This document shows, one piece after another, positions 13,366 to 25,681 of a stretch of DNA of 64,000 bases (position 1 is its first letter; each line of letters begins with the position of its first letter). The position numbers were made by a program, and so were the translations under genes. The stretch comes from Chromera velia (taxonomy: Eukaryota; Sar; Chromeraceae). Below the pieces are notes generated by a model that did no database searches, was not told where the DNA came from, and worked only from the letters and a program-made list of their open reading frames with translations. The DNA is taken from positions 8,216 to 72,215 of the forward strand of contig JAHBMJ010002097.1 in NCBI GenBank assembly GCA_018398765.1, written 5' to 3'.

Positions 13366-14699
13366 GTTCTTCGGACCTTCTGGCCGACAGTCACTGGCTG
13401 TGTGTGCGTGAGATCTTAAAATGCAAGACGGTCTTTACTCTCTGTCTTTCCTGCATGCTGCACACCTCCACGCATGCCTTTCTGCGAATTTTCGGAACGC
13501 TGCTTGGAGCTCTATATGTCTCTGGGTTGGCTCTGTGCTCTGATGGACGCTTTGGCTGTTTGTCCCTTCTGCGGCTTCTCTGGAGTGAATGTATTAATAA
13601 CTGCATTTATCTCTCTCTTCGGCTTGTTCTCCTGTGTATAACGGCTGTCTCTGAGTTCGAGATTCTCTCTGAATGCATGTGCTGCTCTGATGCTCTGACT
13701 CTCGAGCTTTTGGGCTGTGAACCTCGTCTTCAGGCTATCCGGCTTTCGAGCTTCCGCATGCGTTTGCCTGGTCTCTTGCATTTCGATGGTTGAATGTACA
13801 GGGCTCACGGGGAAGCGCAAGATTAAAAAACTCACATGCATGCAGGGGCTGAGTGCGACTTGTTCGGAGGACTGTGGGGCTGTCCGTATAGCGTTGTGTT
13901 CGATTTCTTCCACTCGTCCAGCTCTCTGATTCTCTGAGTTTTGTCTCTGATGCGTCTCTCTGTTTGCTTGGTGTTGCCCTCGGGGTGTCTCTCTGGTGCT
14001 GCGCGTAGGTGTGTATGCTGTAGAGGCTTGAGTGTGACGGAGACGGACGTGTTGTGTTGGAGGACGGAGCGCTGTAGCGCGACTAGCGATCTCTGGAGGT
14101 GGCAGACACTTGGCACCAGCGCGGCGGCTTGGAGCGCATGAGGTGCATCACTGGCCCCTTGCATCTCTGAGTGAGTGAGGGTCTCGGTCGGTCTGTCCGT
14201 TGATGTTGGATTTTTGATGCGCCCGTGAGGTACGTGCAGAGAGTCGCCTGCATACTTCACCCGACCCCTGTATGTACGTTAGAGTTTGTGGCTTCTCCCT
14301 TCCTCGCTCGCTGAAGAGAGGAAGAAAGATGGATGTAGAAATGGTGTCAGCGCATCAACCAGAGCGGTTTCCTTACAGCCCAGTCAAGGTGCGCGCCATT
14401 TCTTGAGCCCGCGATTTCTTTTTTCAACTTATCGCTTGTTCAAAGATGACTTTTTGTTGTTCCGGGGGATTTTGGTTGGTTTGTTTTTTGTGTTTGGCTC
14501 AATTTCCTGCATGACGCCTCGCTGTCTGCGCCATTTGCCTTGTAACTGTCGGTCTGTCCGTCTGTCACTGCTCTGAGAAGACTTCTTCTGTGGTTTTTTT
14601 GACGCTCTTCTTCCACCTAATTTTCTGTGCATGAAATTCAATCAATCAGTTCTGCGGGGCTGCTGAGTGTCTGTCTTTGCCTCGTAATTTCTTTGTTCT
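13366..14699 (+). repeat. 1.33-kb tandem repeat, unit 1
   Basis: This is the first of five head-to-tail units, anchored on ACCTTCTGGCC at 13375, 14704, 16036, 17365 and 18702. Spacings are 1329, 1332, 1329 and 1337 bp, and part of the length variation comes from an internal CT microsatellite. By eye the units are nearly identical. They carry parallel open frames on both strands (for example a plus frame at 13404-13793 with CPFC in an overlapping frame), but I recognise no protein. It is not rDNA. The unit may be satellite-like or the 5' monomer of a LINE. Confidence 0.9.
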
Positions 14700-16031
14700 T
14701 TGAACCTTCTGGCCGGCAATCACTGGCTGTGTGTGCGTGAGATCTTAAAATGCAAGACGGTCTTTACTCTCTGTCTTTCCTGCATGCTGCACACCTCCAC
14801 GCATGCCTCTCTGTGATTTTTTGGAATGCTGCTTGGAGTTCTATATGTCTCTGGGTTGGCTCTGTGCTCTGATAGACGCTTTGGCTGTTTGTCCCTTCTG
14901 CGGCTTCTCTGGAGTGAATGTATTAATAACTGCATTTCTCTCTCTCTCTTCTGTCTAGTTCTCCTGTGCATGACGGCTGTCTCTGAGTTCGAGATTCTCT
15001 CTGAATGCATGTGCTGCTCTGATGCTCTAACTCTCGAGCTTTTGGGCTGTGAACCTCGTCTTTAGGCTATCCGGCTTCCGAGCTTCCGCATGCGTTTGCC
15101 TGGTCTCTTGCATTTCGATGGTTAAATGCACTGGGCTCACGGGGAAGCGCAAGATTGAAAAACTCACATGCATGCAGGGGCTGAGTGTGACTTGTTCGGA
15201 GGACTGTGGGGCTGTCTGTATAGCGTTGTGTTCGATTTCTTCCACTCGTCCGGCTCTCTGATTCTCTGAGTTTTGTCTCTGATGCGCCTCTCTATTTGCT
15301 TGTTGTTGCCCCCGGGGTGTCTCTCTGGTGCTGTGCATAGGTGTGTATGCCGTAGAGGCTTGAGTATGACGGAGACGGAGGTGTTGTGTCGGAGGACGGA
15401 GCGCTGTAGCGCGACTGGCGATCTCTGGAGGTGGCGGACACTTAGCACCAGCGCGGCGGCTTAGAGCGCATGAGGTGCATCACTGGCCCCTTACATCTCT
15501 GAGTAAGTGAGGGTCTCGGTCGGTCTGTCCGTTGATATTGGATTTTTGATGCGCCCATGAGGTACGTGCAGAGAGTCGCCTGCATACTTCACCCGACCCC
15601 TGCATGTACGTTGGAGTTTGTGGCTTCTCCCTTCCTCGCTCGCTGAAGAGAGGAAGAAAGATGGATATAGAAATGGTGTCAGCGCATCAACCAGAGCGGT
15701 TTCTTTGCAGCCCAGTCAAGGTGCGCGCCATTTCTTGAGCCCGCGATTTCTTTTTTCAACTTGTCGCTTGTTCAAAGATGACTTTTTGTTGTTCCGGGGG
15801 ATTTTGGTTGGTTTATTTTTTGTGTTTGGCTCAATTTCCTGCATGCCGCCTCGCTGTCTGCGCCATTTGCCTTGTAACTGTCGGTCTGTCCGTCTGTCAC
15901 TGCTCCGAGAAGACTTCTTCTATAGGTTTTTTGACGCTCTTCTTCCACCTGATTTTCTGTGCATGAAATTCAATCAATTAGTTCTGCGAGGCTGCTAAGT
16001 GTCTGTCTTTGCTTCGTCATTTCTTTGTTCC
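14700..16031 (+). repeat. 1.33-kb tandem repeat, unit 2
   Basis: Second full unit. The plus-strand frame that is open in units 1, 3 and 4 is shortened here by small changes, which argues against selection on that frame as a host protein. Confidence 0.9.
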
Positions 16032-17360
16032 TCGGACCTTCTGGCCGACAGTCACTGGCTGTGCGTGTGTGAGATCTTAAAATGCAAGACGGTCCTTACT
16101 CTCTGTCTTTCCTGCATGCTGCACACCTCCATGCATGCCTCTCTGCGAATTTTCGGAACGCTGCTTGGAGCTCTATATATCTCTGGGTTGGCTCTGTGCT
16201 CTGATGGACGCTTTGGCTGTTTGTCCCTTCTGCGGCTTCTCTGGAGTGAATGTATTAATAACTGCATTTATCTCTCTCTTCGGCTTGTTCTCCTGTGTAT
16301 GACGGCTGTCTCTGAGTTCGAGATTCTCTCTGAATGCATGTGCTGCTCTGATGCTCTGACTCTCGAGCTTTTGGGCTGTGAACGTCGTCTTCAGGCTATC
16401 CGGCTTCCGAGCTTCCGCATGCGTTTGCCTGGTCTCTTGCATTTCGATGGTTGAATGCACAGGGCTCACGGGGAAGCGCAAGATTCAAAAACTCACATGC
16501 ATGCAGAGGCTGAGTGCGACTTGTTTGGAGGACTGTGGGGCTGCCCGTATAGCGTTGTGTTCGATTTCTTCCACTCGTCCGGCTCTTTGATTCTCTGAGT
16601 TTTGTCTCTGATGCTCCTCTCTGTTTGCTTGGTGTTGCCCTCGGGGTGTCTCTCTGGTGCTGCGCGTAGGTGTGTATGCCGTAGAGGCTTGAGTGTGACG
16701 GAGACGGAGGTGTTGTGTTGGAGGACGGAGCGCTGTAGCGCGACTGGCGATCTCTGGAGGTGACGGACACTTAGTACCAGTGCGGCGGCTTGGAGCGCAT
16801 GAGGTGCATCACTAGCCCCTTGCATCTCTGAGTGAGTGAGGGTCTCGGTCGGTCTGTCCGTTGATGTTAGATTTTTGATGTGCCCATGAGGTACGTGCAG
16901 AGAGTCGCCTGCATACTTCACCCGACCCCTGCATGTACGTTGGAGTTTGTGGCTTCTCCCTTCCTCGCTCGCTGAAGAGAGGAAGAAAGATGGATATAGA
17001 AATGGTGTCAGCGCATCAACCAGAGCGGTTTCTTTGCAGCCCAGTCAAGGTGCGCGCCATTTCTTGAGCCCGCGATTTCTTTTTTCAACTTGTCGCTTGT
17101 TCAAAGATGACTTTTTGTTGTTTCGGGGGACTTTGGTTGGTTTGTTTTTTATGTTTGGCTCAATTTCCTGCATGACGCCTCGCTGTCTGCGCCGTCTGCC
17201 TTGTTAACTGTCGGTCTGTCCGTCTGTCACTGCTCCAAGAAGACTTCTTCTGTGGTTTTTTGATGCTCTTCTTCCACCTGATTTTCTGTGCATGAAATTC
17301 AATCAATCAGTTCTGTGAGGCTGCTCAGTGTCTATCTTTGCCTCGTCATTTTTTTGTTCT
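16032..17360 (+). repeat. 1.33-kb tandem repeat, unit 3
   Basis: Third full unit, close to unit 1 in the first third. It has a 151-codon plus-strand frame at 15999-16454 of no recognised family. Confidence 0.9.
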
Positions 17361-18697
17361 TTAGACCTTCTGGCCGACAGTCACTGGCTGTGCGTGCGTG
17401 AGATCTGGAAATGCAAGACGGTCTTTACTCTCTGTCTTTCCTGCATGCTGCACACCTCCACGCATGCCTCTCTGCGAATTTTCGGAATGCTGCTTGGAGC
17501 TCTATATGTCTCTGGGTTGGCTCTGTGCTCTGATGGACGCTTTGGCTGTTTGTCCCTTCTGCGGCTCCTCTGGAGTGAATGTATTAATAACTGCACTTCT
17601 CTCTCTCTCTCTCTCTTCTGTCTAGTTCTCCTGTGCATGACGGCTGTCTCTGAGTTCGAGATTCTCTCTGAATGCATGTGCTGCTCTGATGCTCTGACTC
17701 TCGAGCTTTTGGGCTGTGAACCTCGTCTTCAGGCTATCCGGCTTCCGAGCTTTCGCATGCGTTTGCCTGGTCTCTTGCATTTCGATGGTTGAATGCACAG
17801 GGCTCACGGGGAAGCGTAAGATTAAAAAACTCATATGCATGCAGGGGCTGAGTGCAACTTGTTCGGAGGACTGTGGGGCTGTCCGTATAGCGTTGTGTTC
17901 GATTTCTTCCACTCGTCCGGCTCTTTGATTCTCTGAGTTTTGTCTCTGATGCGCCTCTCTGTTTGCTTGGTATTGCCCTCGGGGTGTCTCTCTGGTGCTG
18001 CGCGTAGGTGTGTATGCCGTAGAGGCTTAAGTGTGACGGAGACGGAGGTGTTATGTCGGAGGACGGAGCGCTGTAGCACGACTGGCGATCTCTAGAGGTG
18101 GCGGACACTTGGCACCAGCGCGGTGGCTTAGAGCGCATGAGGTGCATCACTGGCCCCTTGCATCTCTGAGTGACTGAGGGTCTCGGTCGGTCTGTCCGTT
18201 GATGTTGGATTTTTGATGCGCCCGTGAGGTACGTGCAGAGAGTCGCCTGCACACTTCACCCGACCCCTGCATGTACGTTGGAGTTTGTGGCTTCTCTCTT
18301 CCTCGCTCGCTGAAGAGAGGAAGAAAGATGGATATAGAAATGGTGTCAGCGCATCAACCAGAGCGGTTTCCTTACAGCCCAGTCAAGGTGCGCGCCATTT
18401 CTTGAGCCCGCGATTTCTTTTTTCAACTTGTCGCTTGTTCAAAGATGACTTTTTGTTATTCCGGGGGATTTTGGTTAGTTTTTTTTTGTATTTGGCTCAA
18501 TTTCCTGCATGACGCCTCGCTGTCTGCGCCATTTGCCTTGTAACTGTCGGTCTGTCCATCTGTCACTGCTCCGAGAAGACTTCTTCTATGGGTTTTTTGA
18601 CGCTCTTCTTCCACGTGATTTTCTGTGCATGAAATTCAATCAATTAGTTCTGCGAGGCTGCTGAGTGTCTGTCTTTGCTTCGTAATTTCTTTGTTCC
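17361..18697 (+). repeat. 1.33-kb tandem repeat, unit 4
   Basis: Fourth full unit, slightly longer, partly because its CT microsatellite near 17597 is expanded. Confidence 0.9.
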
Positions 18698-19016
18698 TCG
18701 GACCTTCTGGCCAACAGTCACTGGCTGTGCGTGCGTGAGATCTTGAAATGTAAGACGCTTTACTCTCTGTCTTTCCTGCATGCTGTACACCTCCACGCAT
18801 GCCTCTCTGCGAATTTTCGGAATGCTGCTTGGAGCTCTATATGTCTCTGGGTTAGCTCTGTGCTCTGATGGACGCTTTGGCTGTTTGTCCCTTCTGTGGC
18901 TTCTCTGGAGTGAATGTATTAATAACTGCACTTCTCTCTCTCTCTCTCTTCTGTCTAGTTCTCCTGTGCATGACGGCTGTCTCTGAGTTCAAGATTCTCT
19001 CTGAATGCATGTGCTG
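18698..19016 (+). repeat. 1.33-kb tandem repeat, unit 5, truncated
   Basis: The fifth unit keeps only its first 320 bp. Homology stops after GCATGTGCTG at 19016, where LINE coding sequence begins without a gap. The remainder of the unit is not found on the far side of the LINE, so this is not a simple insertion into the array. Confidence 0.88.
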
Positions 19017-20594
19017 ATAGGCTTCAGGAAGGGAGTCGGGACCAGGGAAGGGATTGGAGCGGTGGTGGGCCTTACGCAGTCGTGCAAAAAGAAAAAGAAA
19101 GCGCTGTTGGGAGGTTTTGTCAACTTTTCTAAGGCGTTTGACTCAATTCTACGAGACAAACTCTTAGTGAAGTTAGAGAAGGAAGGCATTCAACGTGCAG
19201 ACTTCTCTATGGTGACAGCAATGTATAGGGGGGTCAGGGCAAGAGTAGACGGGGACAGTATGTTATTTAATGAAGCGGCGGGCGTCAAACAAGGGGATGC
19301 ATTGTCTCCTTCTCTTTTTCTTTTGTATGTTAATGACCTACATGAATGTATTAGTAATGGACTGAGGGAGGATGGGAGCCAGACAGAGAAAGTTTGTTTG
19401 GGTGAGCAAGAAGTGGGGAGCCTGGGGTACGTGGACGACTTAGTTCTTTTTGCGCACTGCACCTCAAACCTCCAAGCCAAATTCAATGCATTGCATATAT
19501 ATTGTGAGAAGTGGGGGTTGAAAGTTAATTTGAAGAAAACAAAAATCCTCCGTCTGTTTGATGAGTGTGATGAATGTGCAGGAGCAGTCATGTATGGAGG
19601 GAAAGAAGTAGAGAGAACGGATGAATATAAATATCTGGGATGCTTGTTTTTTGAAGGGGGGGACTTGGTTCGATCGATTGAAGCGCAGCTGCGAAACGGA
19701 GAGCGTGCGTTGGGGGCAGTGATTGGGTTGGCAGCAAACATGCCAGGGTTATCTCTTGGGGCGAAGATTCAGCTCCTGTAGACCTGCTGGGAACCGGTTG
19801 CGTTGTATAATCTCGAGTATCTCCCTGTCAGGCAGACAGACTGGGAATCGATCGATAATTTGCGTTTGCGTTTCGTGCGTTGGGCTGCCCGTCTTCCCTT
19901 CCACAGCCTCTGCATTCCTTCTCTTCTTTGCTTAGGTGTCCTTCCTGTGCGAGCTCTTCTGTGTGCCCGTTTCGCAAACCTCTGGATCTCTCTAAGTCGT
20001 TCCACCCTCCCTATCCCTCAGGCACTTCTCAGGGTCTGGAGGGGGCCAGAAGGCCAGAGGCAGAGAAGAACGGTGCGTGGACTCTTTGTATGGGCCAACC
20101 TTGAATTTCTAATGTCTCTCCCCATACAGGCTTCAGGAAGGAATCCAGGCAGACAGAACCTTTTTGTCGATTTGAAAATAAAGGATGCAGTGGGAAAGGA
20201 GTGTATAAGAAAAAGAGAGCAACAGGAGGCTACCCGTTTTCCCCTGACTGCACACCTGTCTGGTATGCAGAGAGCCTTTCCTTCTTCTTCCAGATCCTGT
20301 CTCTTTCTTCTCTCTTCCCGTTACGAGCACAGGGTGGGGGGCAGAGTGAGAGTTTTTGGTCTGCCTAAGAAAGCTTTGCACGAGAGGATTGAGCTGCTGG
20401 TAAGGGTCCTTTCCTTCAACAGACAAGGTGAGCGAGCAGGCATGTCGGCTGAGGTCTTCTGCAAAGAGTCTTCTTACATAGAAGGGAGGAAAGTTGACGA
20501 CCTATGGCATAGACTGTCGGTTTGCCCTCGGTGGGCCTCCGCAAGAGAGAGGTTGCGGGCGATTGACTCTGAGAGACGGGTACATCGGTTGTAG
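19017..20594 (+). mobile_element. LINE (non-LTR retrotransposon), 5'-truncated
   Basis: The frame starts inside a reverse transcriptase at a GFRKGVGT motif (family form GFRxGRGT). It continues with motif A FVNFSKAFDSI, motif B GVKQGDALSPSLF, motif C YVDDLVLF, then KVNLKKTKIL and YKYLGCLF. In motif A the usual catalytic Asp of FxDxxKAFD is Asn. After the RT one TAG at 19779-19781 interrupts the frame; the same frame then continues to 20594 and ends in the C-terminal block DLWHRLSVCPRWASARERL, the degenerate zinc-knuckle region seen in many LINEs. The upstream endonuclease and ORF1 are missing. The element is inactive as it stands. The clade is not assigned. Confidence 0.9.
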
Positions 20595-21531
20595 GGACTC
20601 AGAGTGAATCGTAATTCGGGGGTGGAGGGAGCATACCCGGGAGAGAAGGAGGCGAGGAAATGGTTGTGGGATGGCTTGAAGGCAGACCCCGAAAGCGCTA
20701 TAAAAATTATTTGAGAGCTTTGTATTTCTTTTTACTCACTTGAATCAGTTCGCTGAACACTCTCTAACTTGTTGTTTCTCGATTTTTCCTCTGATTCCAA
20801 TTCAGCTTCGCCATTGAAGTTTTGCTTCAGCCTACCGTCTCTTGAAGTAGAGCTAGGATCTTGAACAAGGCTTGCATGAACATGGACTGCCAGGAGCTAG
20901 GCTCCGACGGCTATACGCAGGTTTAGGGCTCCGGCCCCGAACAGAATGTAATCCTGTATAGTCATTCATTCAAAAGAACATTATAATTGCTAGGAATATT
21001 GCTGACGATGTAACGTCGATGTTTCTTGCCGGATGTTGAATTAAAGCTATGAATATAAATTCCTAGATAAATTCAAGGTTTCGAAGGCTATAGGCCACTA
21101 ATATGGGAGGACAACAAAGCGCCACATAAAACATTCTCCTACTAGTAGACTCATGCATTGCAGTGCATGATGGCCTATAAACCGATCAACAACAATAATA
21201 TAATGATAATGATTATATGGTCCAGGACCGACAAAGGAACTTGAAGTCAAACAAAGCATATGTGTTCTGATAGAGCCGGTAAGACGGACCAGACGAGCAG
21301 AGAGAAGAATGAAAACCAAACAGAACGGGAAAGTACGAAAACGGTAGCCTGAGGTCAGGGGAACCCCAGTATGACTGCCAGGCCTCTCCCCGACTTCACA
21401 AAATTCCTTCGTACTACTATCTCCCTCCCCACCCCCCATCCCCACACACGTGCAGAGCTTTTTTGGCAGCTCAGATCGACCCCTTAATTCTCTTTTCCTT
21501 AATTCCTCCCTCTTCACTCTCTCGATCTGCC
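20595..21531. other. LINE 3' flank and intergenic DNA
   Basis: Probably the 3' end of the LINE (to about 20720) followed by intergenic sequence. I see no clear poly-A tail, target-site duplication or further reading frame. The stretch 20940-21200 is AT-rich. Confidence 0.5.
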
Positions 21532-23113
21532 TCAATGATCATCACCAGTGGTGGTGTCAGGAACAGGGAAAGGCCCCTCGCCGAGCGAAGAGGCTCGAAT
21601 CTCTCCCCAATACTCTTCGTATTCCTCTGCCTCCTCCTCCACTCCCTCGGGGCCACCCCGATTCCCCCCACCCACCTGATTCCCTAGCCGCTTTGGGACA
21701 GCCGAAGAAGACGGTAAAATGATGCCCTGAACGTGGCGACGGTACTTTTGCTTCCAGTCGTCTACGTCATCTGAATCGAGGAGTGCATCCTCATCATCCT
21801 CCCCGTCCTCTTCCCCTTCCACCTCCCCTTCCCCTTCTCCATCACCCTCCTCTGACTTACGCCCCAACATCTCTGAGTCCGTCTGAGAGTGACGGTCTGA
21901 GTCTCGCTCTTCCAGGATCTCTGCTGGAATATCTAGGCGAGAATGGAACGCCTCGTCTCCTTCACTGCCCCCCTCTACCGTCTCTTCCTCTCCCTTCCCG
22001 GCTGTTTCTGGCACCTTCTCTCGAGAACCCTCTCCCCCTCCATTTCCATCTTCCCCCACTCTTTCACCCCCACCCTCCCGCTTTCCGTCGATGTCTGTCC
22101 TCACATTTCCGTGGAAGAACACCCCTTTTCGCTCTTTCAGACGGCCAAACATACAGAGCCATTTCTCTCTCCCCCAGCCACCAAACGTTGAATCGGGTGT
22201 CGAATTCGGGGTGTCTCCCACAACCTGTGCCTGGTCGTCATCTGACGAGGGGGGGAACTGCACTAGCATAAGCAGGCGAGGGTTTGCAAAAACCATTTCA
22301 TGGGTTGGCCGATGGTCCCCCTCTGTGTTGATTGTTGTGAACGATGGTATATTGTCCCATTCCACCAAATCCCAAAACGCTTGCCCAAACTTTCCGGGAT
22401 CGAGGTAAAACAGGTGGCAGACAGAAATGCGATGTGTCTTCTCCCGTGTGGAGTCAGAGAGGCGCGATGGGTTTAAAACCTCCCCTTCTCGATAGCTGAG
22501 ACGATTGAACTCCTTCGCCAGCACGGCAGACTGATTTTTGAGACCCCTCTTTCCATCTGTACTCTTTGTTTGCATTTGAATGGCCATGCGGATATGGTAA
22601 CGCTTTTGGGAAGGGAAACACGGCCCAGGGCCTTGTGACGCCAGGCCAAGAGCTTCAGTGCATGCCAGTGCGTGGGTATGGGGGGTGTCCCCTTCCTTCG
22701 TTATGTGCAGACCGGACTTCATGGTCCAATCATACGGGTAGCCGCAATGCTTCTTCAAGAACTTGAGAGTGGGTTTGGCGACAAAACTCCTCATCGCACC
22801 CTTAGTAGGACCGGCCATCTGAGCCTGAGGAGTTTCATCGGCCATTTCAGCCTCCTCACCTGGTGGTTCGCAGTCAAACACACCCTTCCGCCAATCATTT
22901 TGCGAAAGGGGGAAAGTCTCACCCGACATGTCTGGAAAGTCTGCAGACACACACCCACAGACAGGGGAACTGTTTGAGATCCGTTGCAAGGGACGTGCAG
23001 GTGCGGACGCATTTCTCCTTTGGGCCATTCCATTGTCAGGAAGGAAAGAGAAGAATCAAATTAAGGGACGGATGAGGGGACCGCGGCAGGGGCGGGAAAG
23101 GAACTCAGTCGAT

Positions 23114-23145
<32 letters not shown>

Positions 23146-25605
23146 CAAGCAAGCAAGCAAGAAAGAAAGAAAGAAAGAAAGTACGAAAGAAAGAAAGAAA
23201 GAAAGTACGAAAGAAAGAAAGTACGAAAGAAAGAAAGAAAGAAAGAAAGAAAGAAAAGAAAGAAAGAAAGAAAGGAACTCAGTCGATGAAGAAAGAAAGG
23301 CGATCAACAAAGGAGAGACGCCCGGACGCAAACAAGGAAGGAGGGGGAAATGAAAGAAATGCAGTAAGAAAAAAAGGAAAAAGAAACTGAAGCTAGAGAA
23401 AGGGCGAAAAAACAACCTGTAAAGAAGGAAAGCCGAGCACTGACCGACCGAATTGGTAGAAGAACGTGAAGTAGAGTTTGTGTGTCAACGGATCAGCACT
23501 ATCCAAAAGGCCCCCCCCCGGCGTCCACAGCTGCAGACCCGTCACCCATCCCTGTTGCATGAAGGCATCCCAGAGCCCTCCGAGGCTTCCAGACTGCATT
23601 CATTCATTCATTCATTCACCCGCTCACTCCCTCACTCTCTCACACACTCACTCACTCAGTCACAAGCCAATCAATGCATGCAGAGGGACACATGCAGTCA
23701 AACAGGCAGACAAAGAGGGACACGGGGAGAGATTCAGGCGGATAAGTCGCACCTTGGGAGATAATGCAAAGAAGGTAGACAGAACATTCACATGCATGTG
23801 TCTCTCATCGCCATGGCTCGGCCAAAGTTGTCAGAGGCTTTCCGCGGATTCAAATTTTGGGTGACGCTTTTGCAGGCACTTAGAACGAACGAAATGTTGC
23901 ATACAGATTTGTTCCATCAATTTGTCCTTCCTGTTTCTTTCCCTTCATCACCTCAGCTTGGATCGGAGATCCCCTTTCCCTTTTGCCACTTCATTCATTC
24001 CGTTGTAAACATCCTGCATGCAGTCAGGCCTTTGCGTGCACACAACAGACAGATTCATTCACCTGATGTTTCAGATTCTCCTCCAGACCCTCGACCAGCC
24101 GTCTCCTTCCAACAGAGTCCGCAAACGCAGGAGGGAGGACCGAGAACCGGACCCGTATGATGTTGTCCTTGTCGTTGACCCTGACCTGGAACTTCTTTTT
24201 CTTCTTTGTGTTCGTGTCCTCTTTCTCGAGACACGGGATATCCCCCCGGCAGAGATCTGCACTCTCGGCCAAGTCCCTCTTCAGCAGAGACGCCACCAGG
24301 GCTCTCGAGTCTCTCGTCAGGTCGTTCTCGAATTCCGGATTCAAATTCAAGTCCCACTCGGGCAGCCTCTTTTTGGGATCTGCACAGAGAGGTCAGAGAC
24401 GGAAAGAGGGGAAATAAGACGGAAGTAAAGAACGATGCACGCACGTTCTATATGCACCCTCCTCTCTCTCCCACACCCAACCATGAACACACATTCACGC
24501 ACAGAAAGAGTTGCAGAGCTCATGAGGGACAAAGAGAACAGGCATGGGCACAACCGCCTAAACACGCGCAGAGAGACGAAGACAAGAGCGGCCCCTAAAA
24601 AGCAAAAGAAGGCAAAAGCCCCACCGAGAGTTGCTCTTAGCTCCAGGTGGATTCCGTCCGCTGCATGCATCCGCAACACAACAAACACAAAAGAGCGAAA
24701 AATTGAAAATTCTTCATGCATGTGGGGCATGCAGAAAACCACAAAATTGACAGCTACTGACAGATACCCGGTGCCGATTTACGGAGACAAATGCATCATA
24801 ATCATTCTTTCCCAAAAACAAACCCACAAGCCACATGCGCACTAAAAAGCTGCACCAGGACCGTCACTTCTTTCAATTCCTGCATGGGTTTAAGTGGAAA
24901 CTCGAAACATAAACGAATGGACTGACTAAAGGGCCGGGTCTCCATTTCCGTCGAGGACCGCACAAAACTCCAAAAAGCTTCCATCTGTACGTCCTCCTCT
25001 TTATTTGCTTCTTTGACCCATGCCTCATTCCACCTCAAGATGAAATCAGTCTCTGTAGCCCCCCAAAAGTGGAGGTCTGTCCAATCAGGGGCCTTCACTT
25101 CCAACCCCCCTTCCACCTGTGTGTGAATTTCCAGTCCCACAACAACCGTCGTCATCTCACACTCTTTCCCAGTCTCACAGGAAGAAGACAAGGAGGAGGA
25201 AGAAAAAGAAGAAGAAGAGGAAGCTGCACTGGCACTGCAAGCAGCTGCTTGAGGCCCACGCTCGGCGGAAGAGGCAGACTGAGGGACCCTGTCTACCCAA
25301 AACGCCGCCCTGTCAGTCGGCATGATCTTGAAGAGATTCTTCCCGCTACCCATCTGCTGTTCCGATGGGATCCCAAGGAGCTCGTACTTTCTCTGCAGAT
25401 TCTCTTCCAGCACCCTTGAGAGGAAGAAGGCCGCTCCCCTCCCGACATTCTTGCGCTCTCTGTATGCATGCTCTCTCGGCGGAAAGATAGACAGCAGCCG
25501 TCGCTTCTTCTCCTCATAGCCTGACTCCCCTGTACATCCCTCCACAACTGCATGCAAGCACACAGTCAGAAACCACAACAGAAGGGGAAACACGCACTCA
25601 CGGAT

Positions 25606-25681
<76 letters not shown>

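Noticed and set aside
13404-18986. Parallel open frames in the 1.33-kb units as a gene family
   Set aside because: Frames are open on both strands, one unit breaks the frame, and the translations are compositionally biased with no recognised domain.
23056-23415. Ser/Phe/Leu or Lys/Glu repeat proteins at the GAAA tract
   Set aside because: Microsatellite translation in both strands, within an intron.
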